Shown: positions 35,865 through 45,117, counted from the first letter of the stretch. The stretch: 64,000 nucleotides of DNA from Lysinibacillus sp. OF-1 (GCF_028356935.1 NZ_CP102798.1:2046001-2110000); one strand, 5' to 3'. The notes: generated by a model from the letters alone, not told the origin. A program made the numbers and translations.

Positions 35865-36725
35865 ATGTTAGAGATTAGAAATTTAACTGTATTTATCCAT
35901 AATAAACAGGTGCTAAATCAAGTGAGCTTATCAGTTCCGAAAGGCAAGGTTGTTGGAATTATTGGGGAGAGTGGTAGCGGAAAATCTGTATTATGTTCGA
36001 CGATTTTAAATCTTTACCGTAAAGAGCAATCTGCAAAGGGAAGTATTGAATTTGATGGAAAGAGTTTGCTTTCGATAGAGGAGAGAAAAATGCGTGAGGT
36101 GCGAGGAAAGGAAATTGGGCTCATTATGCAAAATCCAATGTCCATGTTTAATCCAATTGTGTCGATTGGTGGACATTTCATTGAAACGCTTCAAGCACAT
36201 ACAAAAATGTCTAAAAAGGAAGCAATTGAGAAAGCAAAGGAGCAGCTCGCACTTTTTCAATTAGGTAATGTAGAGATCTTAAACAAATATCCAAATGAAC
36301 TAAGCGGAGGAATGCTTCAGCGTATCATGATTGCCATTGCAGCAAGCCTTGAGCCAAAGCTATTACTTGCTGATGAACCTACCACAGCACTAGATACTAT
36401 GACACAACTTGAAATATTAAAGGAATTAAAAAAACTTCATGAGAAAACGGCAATGTCGATGTTGATTGTATCGCACGATTTAGGTGTTATTGCAAATTTA
36501 GCAGAAGAAATTGTTGTAATGAGAAGGGGGATTGTAGTTGAGCATGGTCCCACTACCCATATTTTATTGCATCCGATTCATCCTTACACTCAAACGCTTG
36601 TTGCAGCACGGGATGAGCATAGTAAGTTAGAAGTGCTTGCTGATAAGTATGAAGGTTCAGTATCAGGAGAGCTTGTCTTATATGATCAGAACCACTGGGT
36701 GAGAATGGAGGGGACAAACAGATGA
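35865..36725 (+). CDS. cntD: ABC ATPase, CntD/NikD-like
   Basis: This 286-residue ATPase has Walker A GESGSGKS (residues about 33-40), Q-loop LIMQNPMSMFNP, signature ELSGGMLQR, Walker B LLLADEPTTALD and the switch VSHDLG. The C-terminal oligopeptide-type extension HPIHPYTQTLVAA is present. It energises the import complex together with CntF. Confidence 0.9.
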   Translation: MLEIRNLTVFIHNKQVLNQVSLSVPKGKVVGIIGESGSGKSVLCSTILNLYRKEQSAKGSIEFDGKSLLSIEERKMREVRGKEIGLIMQNPMSMFNPIVSIGGHFIETLQAHTKMSKKEAIEKAKEQLALFQLGNVEILNKYPNELSGGMLQRIMIAIAASLEPKLLLADEPTTALDTMTQLEILKELKKLHEKTAMSMLIVSHDLGVIANLAEEIVVMRRGIVVEHGPTTHILLHPIHPYTQTLVAARDEHSKLEVLADKYEGSVSGELVLYDQNHWVRMEGTNR

Positions 36726-37537
36726 TCCAAGTACAGCAAGTATCTAAAAGCTATAGTCAATCACGATTTTTTAGGAAGAAAAATTCGATGGTAAAGGCAG
36801 TAGAAAATGTGTCGCTTAATATAAAAGAAGGCAGTTGCTTTACGTTGCTAGGACAAAGCGGTTCTGGAAAAAGTACGCTTGGTAAAATGATACTTGGAAT
36901 TGAAAAGCCAGATGATGGTGTGATTTTATTTAATGGGATAAATGTACATAAAACAACTATAAATGAACGAAAACGATTGCAACAATCGTTACAAGTGGTA
37001 TTTCAAGATTGTCATAGTGCAGTAAATCCTAAGCTCAAAATCAGAGACATTATTGTGGAACCAATACTAGTATATGAAAAGCTAGATATAAATCAAATAG
37101 AGGATCGTGTAGGAAAGTTACTAAAAATGGTTGGTCTGTCAGAAGAGGATATGATGAAATATCCTCAGCAATTCAGTGGTGGACAATTACAGCGAATTAC
37201 AATTGCACGTGCGATTTCCACACAACCTCGATTGATTGTTTTAGATGAATCAGTAAATAGTTTGGATGTCTTGGTGCAAATTAGTATTTTAAAACTACTC
37301 AAACGATTACAGCACGAGTTAAAACTAACTTACTTTTTTATCACCCATGACATACATGTAGCTCGACTTTTGGCAGATGAAATCGCGATTATGCATAAAG
37401 GAAGAATTGTGGAACAACTACTGATAGATGAGTTAGAGAATGCAAAACATGTGGCCACAAAAGTATTATTGGATTCACAACTTAAAATCGATTCTATTCA
37501 CCACCAATTGGACCTAAAAGAGGAGTTGGAATTATGA
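36722..37537 (+). CDS. cntF: ABC ATPase, CntF/NikE-like
   Basis: This 271-residue ATPase has Walker A GQSGSGKS, Q-loop VVFQDCHSAVNP, signature FSGGQLQR, Walker B LIVLDESVNSLD and the switch ITHDIH. It lacks the C-terminal HPYT extension of CntD. It overlaps cntD and cntE by ATGA junctions, showing tight coupling. Confidence 0.9.
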   Translation: MIQVQQVSKSYSQSRFFRKKNSMVKAVENVSLNIKEGSCFTLLGQSGSGKSTLGKMILGIEKPDDGVILFNGINVHKTTINERKRLQQSLQVVFQDCHSAVNPKLKIRDIIVEPILVYEKLDINQIEDRVGKLLKMVGLSEEDMMKYPQQFSGGQLQRITIARAISTQPRLIVLDESVNSLDVLVQISILKLLKRLQHELKLTYFFITHDIHVARLLADEIAIMHKGRIVEQLLIDELENAKHVATKVLLDSQLKIDSIHHQLDLKEELEL

Positions 37538-38739
37538 AAGTAAGTCCATTATCTTTTAGCATGCTACAAAACTACGGCTTGGCAATTTTTTATTTTACGG
37601 CTAATTCTGTATTAACTGTCATATTCCCTTTGCAGGCAGCTAATCACGGAATGAAAGAGGCAGAAATCGGTCTGATGATGGGAATTTATATGTTTGTTTG
37701 TATGGTGTTACGTCCATGGGCTGGTCAAATGGTATCAAAATACAGTGTCCATACAGTAATGAAATATTTATTACTAGGGCATGTAGCAGCACTCCTTTTG
37801 TATGTATCGTTTGGTGTTGAAAGTCTTTATGTTGTGCGCATTTTGCAAGGAATCGTGACGGCATTTTTCTCCATGTCGATGCAAATGGGTATCACGGAGA
37901 CTTTACGAGATGAAGATAGAGGACAAGGTATGGCAATGTATTCTTTATCAAGTGTCATGCCAGGGTTATATGGACCAGCATTAGCAATGGTTATCTGGGT
38001 TCAAGGAGATGTATCTTGGCTATTAATTTTTATTACCTGCTTAGCTTTTGCACCTCTTATGTTTTTCATTAGATCACCATTACCGAAAGTAAAAAAAGAA
38101 AATGTATCGTTCACCTTGGAGGATATGAGAAAAGGAATGAAATTAGCTCGTGCGCATAAAGGGTTAATCGTTTCTTCGGGGGTAATGCTTATAGGTGCAA
38201 GTATATTTGGGGCAATCTCGACATTTTTACCTCTGTACTTTTTAACTACAAATACAGGGAATGTTGGGCTTTATTTATTTCTGCAGGCTCTAGTTGTTGT
38301 AGGGAGTAGATTTATTTTTAGAAAATATATTCCATCTGATGGAAAGTGGCATCCAGGTTTCATAACCCTTATATTGAGTAGCTCTATTATTGGGACAACG
38401 ATGCTAGCGGCACTTCCTCTTATCGGATCGTTTGTCTATATTAGTGTTTTATTTAATGGAATAGCAGCAGCGATGTTATATCCTACATTAACCACATACA
38501 TTTCTTTTGCAATTCCGGAGTCACATAAACATGTATTATTAGGGTTATTTTTAGCATCGTATGACTTAGGTTTTTCTTTAGGTGGGATGGTAATGGGTAT
38601 TATCGTACAATTTGGTTCATATCCAATGATGTTTTCTGCATGTTCAGTAATTGGTTTATTGGCAATTATATATAATTTAACTGCTAGTGGAGAATATACT
38701 AACTTAGAACATTGTGATGCTTTTCAAAGGTCCAAGTAA
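37534..38739 (+). CDS. cntE: MFS exporter, CntE-like
   Basis: This 401-residue MFS protein has about 12 membrane helices and the family loop LRPWAGQMVSKYS between helices 2 and 3. In staphylococci CntE secretes the opine metallophore that CntABCDF then recovers. The last position in the same operon order supports that role here. No cntK, cntL or cntM biosynthesis gene is in the window. Confidence 0.75.
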   Translation: MKVSPLSFSMLQNYGLAIFYFTANSVLTVIFPLQAANHGMKEAEIGLMMGIYMFVCMVLRPWAGQMVSKYSVHTVMKYLLLGHVAALLLYVSFGVESLYVVRILQGIVTAFFSMSMQMGITETLRDEDRGQGMAMYSLSSVMPGLYGPALAMVIWVQGDVSWLLIFITCLAFAPLMFFIRSPLPKVKKENVSFTLEDMRKGMKLARAHKGLIVSSGVMLIGASIFGAISTFLPLYFLTTNTGNVGLYLFLQALVVVGSRFIFRKYIPSDGKWHPGFITLILSSSIIGTTMLAALPLIGSFVYISVLFNGIAAAMLYPTLTTYISFAIPESHKHVLLGLFLASYDLGFSLGGMVMGIIVQFGSYPMMFSACSVIGLLAIIYNLTASGEYTNLEHCDAFQRSK

Positions 38740-38904
38740 AGAAGTCAATGAGAATGTCCAAAATACCTTCATTTTTAGCGTGACTTCGCTTCAACATCAT
38801 TATATTTAATTTAAGATTGATTAGGAACTGATATTTTTTAGGATGGTTGAAAGAATGAATGATCAGATGGGTGCTATTTAAGGGCCATACCTAGTAAAGA
38901 AAAA

Positions 38905-38944
38905 TGAAAAACCCCAAAAGCTGCATATAACAGGCTTTTGAGGG
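38905..38944 (-). terminator. Terminator for minus-strand small gene
   Basis: On the minus strand CCCTCAAAAGCC pairs with GCTTTTGGGG and is followed by TTTTTC. Confidence 0.6.
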
Positions 38945-38976
38945 CTTTGTAGGGTACATATTACAAAATAAAAAAA

Positions 38977-39048
38977 TTAGTCCGTGAAGCATAAAGATGA
39001 TAAGTAACCTAACATTAATAAAAGACCAATACCCATTACGATGCTCAT
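38977..39048 (-). CDS. 23-residue single-pass membrane peptide
   Basis: MSIVMGIGLLLMLGYLSSLC followed by FTD is one hydrophobic helix. It follows an excellent ribosome site (TAAAGGAGGTACAAATC) and is followed by its own terminator. The GLLLMLGYL pattern recalls KdpF-type or other small membrane subunits, but no kdp genes are near. No homology assignment is possible by eye. The rest of 38740-39191 is otherwise empty. Confidence 0.55.
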   Translation of the reverse strand: MSIVMGIGLLLMLGYLSSLCFTD

Positions 39049-39191
39049 GATTTGTACCTCCTTTAAAAAACCGACACATTATTCATAAATATTGTACAAT
39101 GAATTATAGAAATATGAAACCTTTTAATGGCGAGAACGTATATAATAATAGGAGAATTACCAATTTGTACATAAAGAGTAGGTGACAAAAA

Positions 39192-39800
39192 ATGAAAACG
39201 TGGGTTAAAAAAAGTATAGTTATCATGGTTGCGTTTTTAACATTTGGTTTAATAACGCCTACACATGAAATTTGGGAAGCATTTGATCACAATCCTTCGA
39301 ACCGTGCATCCATCGGCCCTGAACCGAGGACAAGCACTGCTGTTGCTGCTGAGCATGATGATTATCAAGACGAACAGATACAAATTCAAGAAGAAGAGAT
39401 CGATTATAATGCCTTACTCCTAGATGCAGCAAGAGAGCAATCGTACATAAAATTTGGCACAAAAGTCGGTCCGAAAATTAGCAATGAATTCGACAGCATC
39501 ATCTTCCCAAAAATGGAGGAAGCAATTGCGATGACAGTGGCTAATCTTGGCGATCAAAGCGCTGCATCATTAACAATCTCTGAAAAGCCAAGTGGTCATT
39601 ATGGTGAAAAAATTTTCAATGTCATTAACAATGAAACCGGAGCAGATGTAATCCGTTTCCATGTGCGTACAGAAAAAAGACCACAGGAAGGCTACTACTA
39701 TAACTTCCACTATCACAGTGCCGAGGACGAATTCATGGTACACCACAACCTTGGCGATATCTATTGGGAAAAAAACACACCACCGAAGTGGTTGTCATAA
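39192..39800 (+). CDS. ypjP: YpjP-family protein
   Basis: The 202-residue product begins MKTWVKKSIVIMVAFLTFGL ITPTHEIW, an N-terminal membrane anchor followed by the TPxHEIW turn I associate with Bacillus YpjP. An acidic linker and a conserved C-terminal domain follow (FPKMEEAIA, EKPSGHYGEKIFNVINNETG, RPQEGYYYNFHYH, NLGDIYWEKNTPPKW). The function is unknown. The start follows TAGGTGAC. Confidence 0.8.
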   Translation: MKTWVKKSIVIMVAFLTFGLITPTHEIWEAFDHNPSNRASIGPEPRTSTAVAAEHDDYQDEQIQIQEEEIDYNALLLDAAREQSYIKFGTKVGPKISNEFDSIIFPKMEEAIAMTVANLGDQSAASLTISEKPSGHYGEKIFNVINNETGADVIRFHVRTEKRPQEGYYYNFHYHSAEDEFMVHHNLGDIYWEKNTPPKWLS

Positions 39801-39810
39801 AAGATGTGAA

Positions 39811-39841
39811 ACACTCGTTTACAATGCGAGTGTTTTTTTTA
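39811..39841 (+). terminator. Rho-independent terminator
   Basis: ACACTCG pairs with CGAGTGT and is followed by TTTTTTT. Confidence 0.8.
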
Positions 39842-39960
39842 TTATTTTAAAATTTAATAGTTATATATTTAAACAATAAAACTATTTATTTTTTGGAAAA
39901 TGTTGAAAACAAATCCATATTATATTAATATAGCTTTAATAGTTATTTAGGAGGAGTAAT

Positions 39961-40920
39961 ATGGATAGTACAAATTTAATGGCCTTGTTTGTTTTTTGTA
40001 TACTTATAATAATAATTTTTATACAGTATAAGAAAATTTCAAAAATAAATAAGATATATTCCCTTAGTAATCAAGAGACAACAGCAACTATGATTGATTT
40101 TAAAAATGAAATAGAAAAGAAAACCATTATTATTGATAAGAAAGAAGAATTTATTTCAAATCAAAGTAATCAAATGCAAATACTTAAACGAAAATATGAA
40201 GATGAAATTAGAGATTTAAAGAGTTATTACAAAGGCATCGAGGGACAGTTAAGAAATTTCGGTGAGATTAATACTCATAAAATTTTGGTTGATTTAAAAA
40301 GAGAATTGGTAAAAAATAGTGAAATAAAGCCTGATCAGATGCTTATATTGTCAAATGTTTTTGTGCCTTATAGAGACAAATATGGTAAATTAGTAAGCAG
40401 GCAAATTGACCATTTATTATTAATGAGTAGTGGAGTATTTATTATTGAATCAAAATATTGGCAAGGAAATATAATGTATGGCGTTTCGAAAAGTAAAGCA
40501 AAGGAGTTCAGTTTTATCCTTGATAAGTTGTATCCGAAAAATAAAATGAATGATGAAGCAACAATTATTTTTACGGAAAATTTTGAAACGAATTCAGAAA
40601 ATGGTAATAAGTCTACTGAGAGTTTGAAAGTACTTTCTTATGGGGATCCATCAAATCAAGTTAAGGGTGCTGCAGCTGTTTTAAATCAACTATTTAGAGA
40701 TCATGGAGAAAATATTTTTGTTACGCCAGTTTTATTTTTTAATAACTCGAAGAAGAAATTCATGAATTACTCGTCTAATAAAGAACCTTTTGTTTCTGAA
40801 GACGAAAAATCATTGCGCAAATTTTTAATAGATAAAATTAAGAATAAAAATGATTTCAGTGTAGAGCAATTAAGGAAAATGGAAAAGATTGTTAAAGATG
40901 TAAATTATCTAAACAATTGA
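39961..40920 (+). CDS. Membrane-anchored NERD-domain protein
   Basis: The 319-residue product has one N-terminal membrane helix (residues 6-22) and a long charged coiled coil (about 30-95). A NERD domain covers about residues 100-260 (GEINTHKILVDLKRE, SRQIDHLLLMSSGVFIIESK, YWQGNI). NERD is a nuclease-related fold; the D..E.K core is present as IDHLLL and ESK. Such proteins are often single genes in variable regions. The start follows TTAGGAGGAGTAAT. Its substrate is unknown. Confidence 0.8.
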   Translation: MDSTNLMALFVFCILIIIIFIQYKKISKINKIYSLSNQETTATMIDFKNEIEKKTIIIDKKEEFISNQSNQMQILKRKYEDEIRDLKSYYKGIEGQLRNFGEINTHKILVDLKRELVKNSEIKPDQMLILSNVFVPYRDKYGKLVSRQIDHLLLMSSGVFIIESKYWQGNIMYGVSKSKAKEFSFILDKLYPKNKMNDEATIIFTENFETNSENGNKSTESLKVLSYGDPSNQVKGAAAVLNQLFRDHGENIFVTPVLFFNNSKKKFMNYSSNKEPFVSEDEKSLRKFLIDKIKNKNDFSVEQLRKMEKIVKDVNYLNN

Positions 40921-40932
40921 ATAACAGAAATA

Positions 40933-40958
40933 GAGACGCGTAATTTTACGTGTCTTTT
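40933..40958 (+). terminator. Rho-independent terminator
   Basis: AGACGCGT pairs with ACGTGTCT and is followed by TTTTTA. Confidence 0.75.
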
Positions 40959-41162
40959 TATTATTTATAGAAAGAAGGTGACCACATGTAAAATATTCCT
41001 TTAAGACTTTCCTTACAATCGCTTAGACCAAGCCCATATTTAGGCATCGAGAAATTGAGTTAGATGAAAACGGCAAGCATACGGAGAACTGAAGCATTAA
41101 AGCCTTGTCTCTAAAAACTTTCATGTCTCAGCGCTTTATTTATCCATTCTGTAGGAAGGAAG

Positions 41163-41360
41163 ATTAAAATATATAATTTTACAATTAAAATATTTCGGGA
41201 TATAACAAGAGAAAGAGTCGATGTTGTAAAAATTGTATCAGGTTTTATGGGCGGTGCAGTAAAGGTTTATGAACGGAAGGGGACAGTATTTATTCATAAT
41301 GAAAATAAAAAGTCCAGCTCTGCTTATATAGCCAAGTTGATTTTTAACATAAAAATATAG
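41163..41360 (+). other. Open frame without a standard start, possible remnant
   Basis: A 65-codon frame reads IKIYNFTIKIFRDITRERVD, then VVKIVSGFMGGAVKVYERKG and TVFIHNENKKSS before a stop. A ribosome-like GGAAGGAAG lies just before an ATT codon. Without an ATG, GTG or TTG it is more likely a fragment than a gene. The preceding 40960-41160 contains degenerate sequence I cannot assign. Confidence 0.25.
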
Positions 41361-41477
41361 AATAATCAATAATCTATTTTGTGAACATTTTGACGAAGGA
41401 AATGGACATTTTCTGAAAGGAATGTCAATGATTAAAGTCGTATTTGATGCTTTTTTACTGTACTGAAATAATTGTAA

Positions 41478-41566
41478 CGCCATAATGTGGCGGTATAATG
41501 GCGTGATTTGGCGTTGTTAAAGCTAGAGATCACAAAAAATGGCGGTCATCTTATAAAAAAGTGGCG
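41478..41566. repeat. Cluster of five TGGCG motifs with one CGCCA
   Basis: TGGCG occurs at 41488, 41499, 41509, 41540 and 41562, with CGCCA at 41478, in otherwise AT-rich sequence. The first two form a CGCCATAATGTGGCG hairpin. It lies 110-200 bases before the next gene and may be a protein-binding array. Confidence 0.4.
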
Positions 41567-41675
41567 TGAATTCATGATTGAAAATTAATTTTTAATAATG
41601 ATAGGATAAATATACCTCGAGGTAATTAAATTCTATAGAAGTAGTGTAAATCTTGTATAAATTAGGAGTGTGGAT

Positions 41676-42083
41676 ATGATTGATTATTTTGAAAGAATAC
41701 TAAGATTTAAAGACATGGAAGTATGGGATGTTAAGTTTGGTAAAGATGTTTATCGATTATTTATAATTGATGAAAATCGAGCTTCTGAAATAAAAGATCA
41801 AAACCTATCTCCTAATGATATTTTTTTTGAAGATGATTTAAGGAAAAATTTGATTACCGTTAATGTTTATTCTAAACATCCTGTAAAAAAAGAACATATT
41901 GAACCGATTGATCAATTTTCTAAACAACTTACAGACCATGTTGCATTAGCATATTGTCAAGTAGTAGTCACATTTTATACAGGTATTGTTGAAAATGTTT
42001 TTAAGACGGTTTTACAAGAGAAATACAACTTAGACTTTGACGAAATTCCTATACAAAAATTATTACATTTAAATCAAGACTAA
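41676..42083 (+). CDS. Hypothetical cytoplasmic protein
   Basis: The 135-residue acidic protein has no signal or membrane segment. It contains YRLFIIDENRASEI, DDLRKNLITVNVYSKH and HVALAYCQVVVTFYTG. ATG 41676 has TTAGGAG upstream and is preferred over GTG 41670. It lies 20 bases before a gene for a secreted protein and may be its immunity or chaperone partner; I do not recognise the family. Confidence 0.55.
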   Translation: MIDYFERILRFKDMEVWDVKFGKDVYRLFIIDENRASEIKDQNLSPNDIFFEDDLRKNLITVNVYSKHPVKKEHIEPIDQFSKQLTDHVALAYCQVVVTFYTGIVENVFKTVLQEKYNLDFDEIPIQKLLHLNQD

Positions 42084-42103
42084 TACAAAAAGGAGCGTTT
42101 ATT

Positions 42104-42775
42104 TTGAAAAAGATAATAGCCACATTGATGATATTGGTGCTTACAATATCTATGCTACCTTTATCACCAAATAAAGTAAAAGCAGCAGAAATCGAGACAG
42201 AGAAAATGGATATACCTCAAGAAGTATTGAATAGTTTACCAGAAGAGATTCAATCGATGTTGAGTGGTGAAAAGATAACAAAAGAACAATATGAGCTATA
42301 TTTAGAGCTTGTTGAAAAAGAGAAAAATGAAGAAGATACTAGTTCTTCGGTAGGGATAACACCTTTGGCTTCAAATGTTAATCCTGCAAATTGTCAATAT
42401 GATTTAGGAAGTAGTTACTGTTTCAGAATTGATCCACAAAATTCTTCAACAGGAGAACCATATCATATACATATTTATAAAAAGAAAGTACACATCTACT
42501 GTATGAGATTAGATAATTTTAAAGAATGTGATAAAAACAAAAACGAGGTTCATAAGTTTGATGACTTACCAACTGTAGTTAAAGAAGGTGTTATGGCAAA
42601 TAAAAAAGTACAAGAACGAGTAAAGGTTTATAACCCTGATGCGCAAAAGTGGTCAGATAGTATACCATTTATAAAAACTTTAGCTATATCAGTAATTGTA
42701 GTAGCTTTAGTAGTTACACCTATACCAGGTGATGAGTATGTAGCTTGGGCATATTTTTTAAGAGCTATAGCATAG
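42104..42775 (+). CDS. Secreted protein with C-terminal hydrophobic tail
   Basis: The 223-residue product starts with TTG after AAAAAGGAGCG. It has a Sec signal (MKKIIATLMILVLTISMLPL, cleavage likely after VKA, residue 27), an acidic helical region (PQEVLNSLPEEIQSMLSGEK), a four-Cys domain (CQYDLGSSYC..., YCMRLDNFKEC) and a final hydrophobic stretch (LAISVIVVALVVTPIPG). The size and layout recall the SAR2788-type putative toxins of Firmicutes. That comparison is tentative. Confidence 0.55.
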   Translation: MKKIIATLMILVLTISMLPLSPNKVKAAEIETEKMDIPQEVLNSLPEEIQSMLSGEKITKEQYELYLELVEKEKNEEDTSSSVGITPLASNVNPANCQYDLGSSYCFRIDPQNSSTGEPYHIHIYKKKVHIYCMRLDNFKECDKNKNEVHKFDDLPTVVKEGVMANKKVQERVKVYNPDAQKWSDSIPFIKTLAISVIVVALVVTPIPGDEYVAWAYFLRAIA

Positions 42776-42845
42776 CAAAATTTTATATGTAAGGTTCAAG
42801 AATATTAGATAGCAATCAAAAAATTATAAGAATTGAGAAAAGTAC

Positions 42846-42899
42846 TCCAAAGCGAGCAGATTATTGAAAGATAATCGTCGCATTTGGTGTGCTTTTTTT
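42846..42899 (+). terminator. Hairpin with T-run
   Basis: CCAAA...GATTAT pairs imperfectly with ATAATC...TTTGG, and a run of T follows at 42892. Confidence 0.5.
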
Positions 42900-42992
42900 T
42901 GTTGCGAAAATTAAGGAAATGTAGAGAAAAGAAGCAGCTGTTTTGTGTGGCTACTTAAAAATAGAGAAGATTTAACTATATTGGGTATTGGT

Positions 42993-43260
42993 CTAGATTC
43001 GTCGTGATTGTATATGAAAAATGTAATATTGTGATTTTCTAATTTCATAAATTGTATATAGTTCTGAAAGGATATCGTAATCTAATCGCTCTTTTTCAAG
43101 CTCTGTTAATTGAGAGAAAATTGTTTGTTTTAACTCGTTGTTGAAAGAAAAATCAAGCCCTAGTTCTGCACTTGAAAGTGTAGTTGCTAACTCACCTTCA
43201 TATAATCAAAGTTCTTTAAGACTACTGTAATAAATTCTGTAAATATTTTCTCATCAAAGG
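42993..43260 (-). pseudogene. Decayed unidentified gene
   Basis: The minus strand reads EKIFTEFITVVLKNFDYMK, shifts frame, then continues EGELATTLSSAELGLDFSFN and QTIFSQLTELEKERLDYDIL before a stop at 42993. It is one frameshifted small acidic protein gene. The interval 43261-43675 contains a short unsupported frame (43453-43647) and a CCCTGTAGAAATGGTTACAG hairpin only. Confidence 0.4.
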
Positions 43261-43675
43261 TGAAGAGATATTATTGGATAATAATTTTTTAATTAATATT
43301 TTAAGGTTGAAAAGAAGATTAAAAATTAAGGTTAGTAAAGAAATTCAGGGATTAGGTTACTTACAATTATCCAATAAGATGGAATAATTGGAAATGCTAT
43401 CTCAATAGTGGAAAACCAACAACTCTCCTAATATGAATGATTCCAAAGATTAATGCTAATGAACACTCTGAGGAAATGGTTTCATCAAATCAAAAAAAAC
43501 AGACCCTGTAGAAATGGTTACAGGGCCAAAAACGGCACAGTATGGAACTTACCTAAGGCAGCGGGTAGTGTAGGTGATTCGAATATACAGGAGGCTAATA
43601 GACCGTGTATAGATAACGTAATTGAGAGATCAGCTAGCTACAAATAAACTTTCATTTTTAAAATTATCTACTGCC

Positions 43676-44665
43676 TTACTTTACTTCTTCGATAAATGCT
43701 CTGAAGTTTTCAGCGATTTCTTTTGATTTGGTATGATGTAAATAATGTGTTCCTTGAAATGTCATCACTTTTCCATGTACAGAATCCTTTATTTGTTCTT
43801 CATGTAGTGTTGACCATCCTTCAATTGCAGTACTATTCGGTTGTAAAAAGAAAATAACAGGAAGGTTTTTTGGGAATGTTAAATTTTCAACTGCTTTAAA
43901 ATTAGGAAACCTATTTTCTATTTCATTCACAATGGTAGGATTTCTAAAGTTTTTGTAAGAAAGAATTCTCATTTGTTCTTTTGTTTCATCATCAACTGGT
44001 AGTGTAGCATATGGGTCAGCACTTAGTTTCATTATCAATCTGCCTAAACCTGATTCTTTGAGTAGTGTAATTACTGAAGAAGGTATTGGAGATTCAACAA
44101 CCTTATCACCATATTGCCTTGGAACACTGCTATCGATCCCGACAAATGCACTTACTTCTTGTTCATATTTATTCACATAATCTAGTCCGTAAATGCCCGC
44201 AATGGAGTGACCCATTAGAATATAGCGGTCAATTTTAAGAATCTGTAAAGCTTCGTGGATTTCACTTACAATATTTTCTGTACTCCGCTCTTTTTCGGTT
44301 ATATCACTTAATCCATAACCAAAAGGCTCAATCACTACAACTTTGTAAAATGGCGATAACTCTTCTACTAGCGGTTTAAAATCAAGTGCTGGTGTTCCTG
44401 TCCCCAAACCTGGTAGTAGCACGACTGTTTCTGTGCCTTGTCCCTGAATCAAAACATTCATATTTTTCCCATCTACTGTTACATACTGACCATAAGGTTT
44501 TATTTTTCCAGCTTCTAATTTACTACTGATCTTATCAATGACAAAAACAATGGCTATAAAAACGACAATTATTATAACTAATGCTGCTAAAATTTTAAGT
44601 AAAATGATCAGCATTATTTTCATCTTATTAGCTGTTTTTTTGCCTGTTGTTGTGTTCAAGTCCAT
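43676..44665 (-). CDS. Membrane-anchored alpha/beta hydrolase
   Basis: The 329-residue product has an N-terminal membrane helix (residues 17-45) and an alpha/beta hydrolase domain. The oxyanion-region motif is VVLLPGLGTGTPALDF, the nucleophile elbow is LMGHSIAG (Ser about 155), and a C-terminal catalytic His lies in FQGTHYLHH. Substrate cannot be inferred. The ribosome site is GAGAGGTGAAAAA. The gene stands alone. Confidence 0.8.
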   Translation of the reverse strand: MDLNTTTGKKTANKMKIMLIILLKILAALVIIIVVFIAIVFVIDKISSKLEAGKIKPYGQYVTVDGKNMNVLIQGQGTETVVLLPGLGTGTPALDFKPLVEELSPFYKVVVIEPFGYGLSDITEKERSTENIVSEIHEALQILKIDRYILMGHSIAGIYGLDYVNKYEQEVSAFVGIDSSVPRQYGDKVVESPIPSSVITLLKESGLGRLIMKLSADPYATLPVDDETKEQMRILSYKNFRNPTIVNEIENRFPNFKAVENLTFPKNLPVIFFLQPNSTAIEGWSTLHEEQIKDSVHGKVMTFQGTHYLHHTKSKEIAENFRAFIEEVK

Positions 44666-44854
44666 TTTTTCACCTCTCGTATTTTCATTCTATCGTTTTG
44701 GCTACCTTTAAGAGCCCTAAGGAAAGCCTAAACGACGAAGATGTACTCACAGTGACAACAATATGAACGGAGTATGAACAAGTGAAAGAAATTGTGTAGT
44801 ACTAGGAGAATAAGAGTGCAGTGATATAAATAGTAGATGAAAAAGGAAATAGAC

Positions 44855-45100
44855 TTAATCGTCTATTTCCTCCTGCAAGGCCCGCCAGTTCATTTTATAT
44901 TTCGCTTTAGGGATACCATGATACTGCTCATAACGACATATCCTACAGGAACAGTGAACCTTTCCTTTACTTAATGTTCCGCGTACAGGCAGAGACTCAT
45001 CTTCCATTTGAAAGACAGTTTTTAAAATCGTTAACTTTTTTTGGATGATTCTCGTTCGTTGATGGCGAGTGTAAGATTTGGAACGGTTTTTCATGTACAT
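44855..45100 (-). CDS. Small basic Cys-rich conserved protein
   Basis: The 81-residue product is strongly basic at its N-terminus (MYMKNRSKSYTRHQRTRIIQ) and has a CSCRICRYEQYHG cluster near residue 56, possibly metal- or RNA-binding. I place the start at 45100, where CAAGGGAGCTG precedes ATG. The upstream extension runs into a hairpin leader. I believe similar proteins occur in other Bacillales, but function is unknown. Confidence 0.6.
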   Translation of the reverse strand: MYMKNRSKSYTRHQRTRIIQKKLTILKTVFQMEDESLPVRGTLSKGKVHCSCRICRYEQYHGIPKAKYKMNWRALQEEIDD

Positions 45101-45117
45101 CAGCTCCCTTGAGAAAC

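Noticed and set aside
43453..43647. 64-codon plus frame
   Set aside because: It contains a CCCTGTAG...CTACAGGG-type hairpin, has no ribosome site and has a non-protein-like composition.
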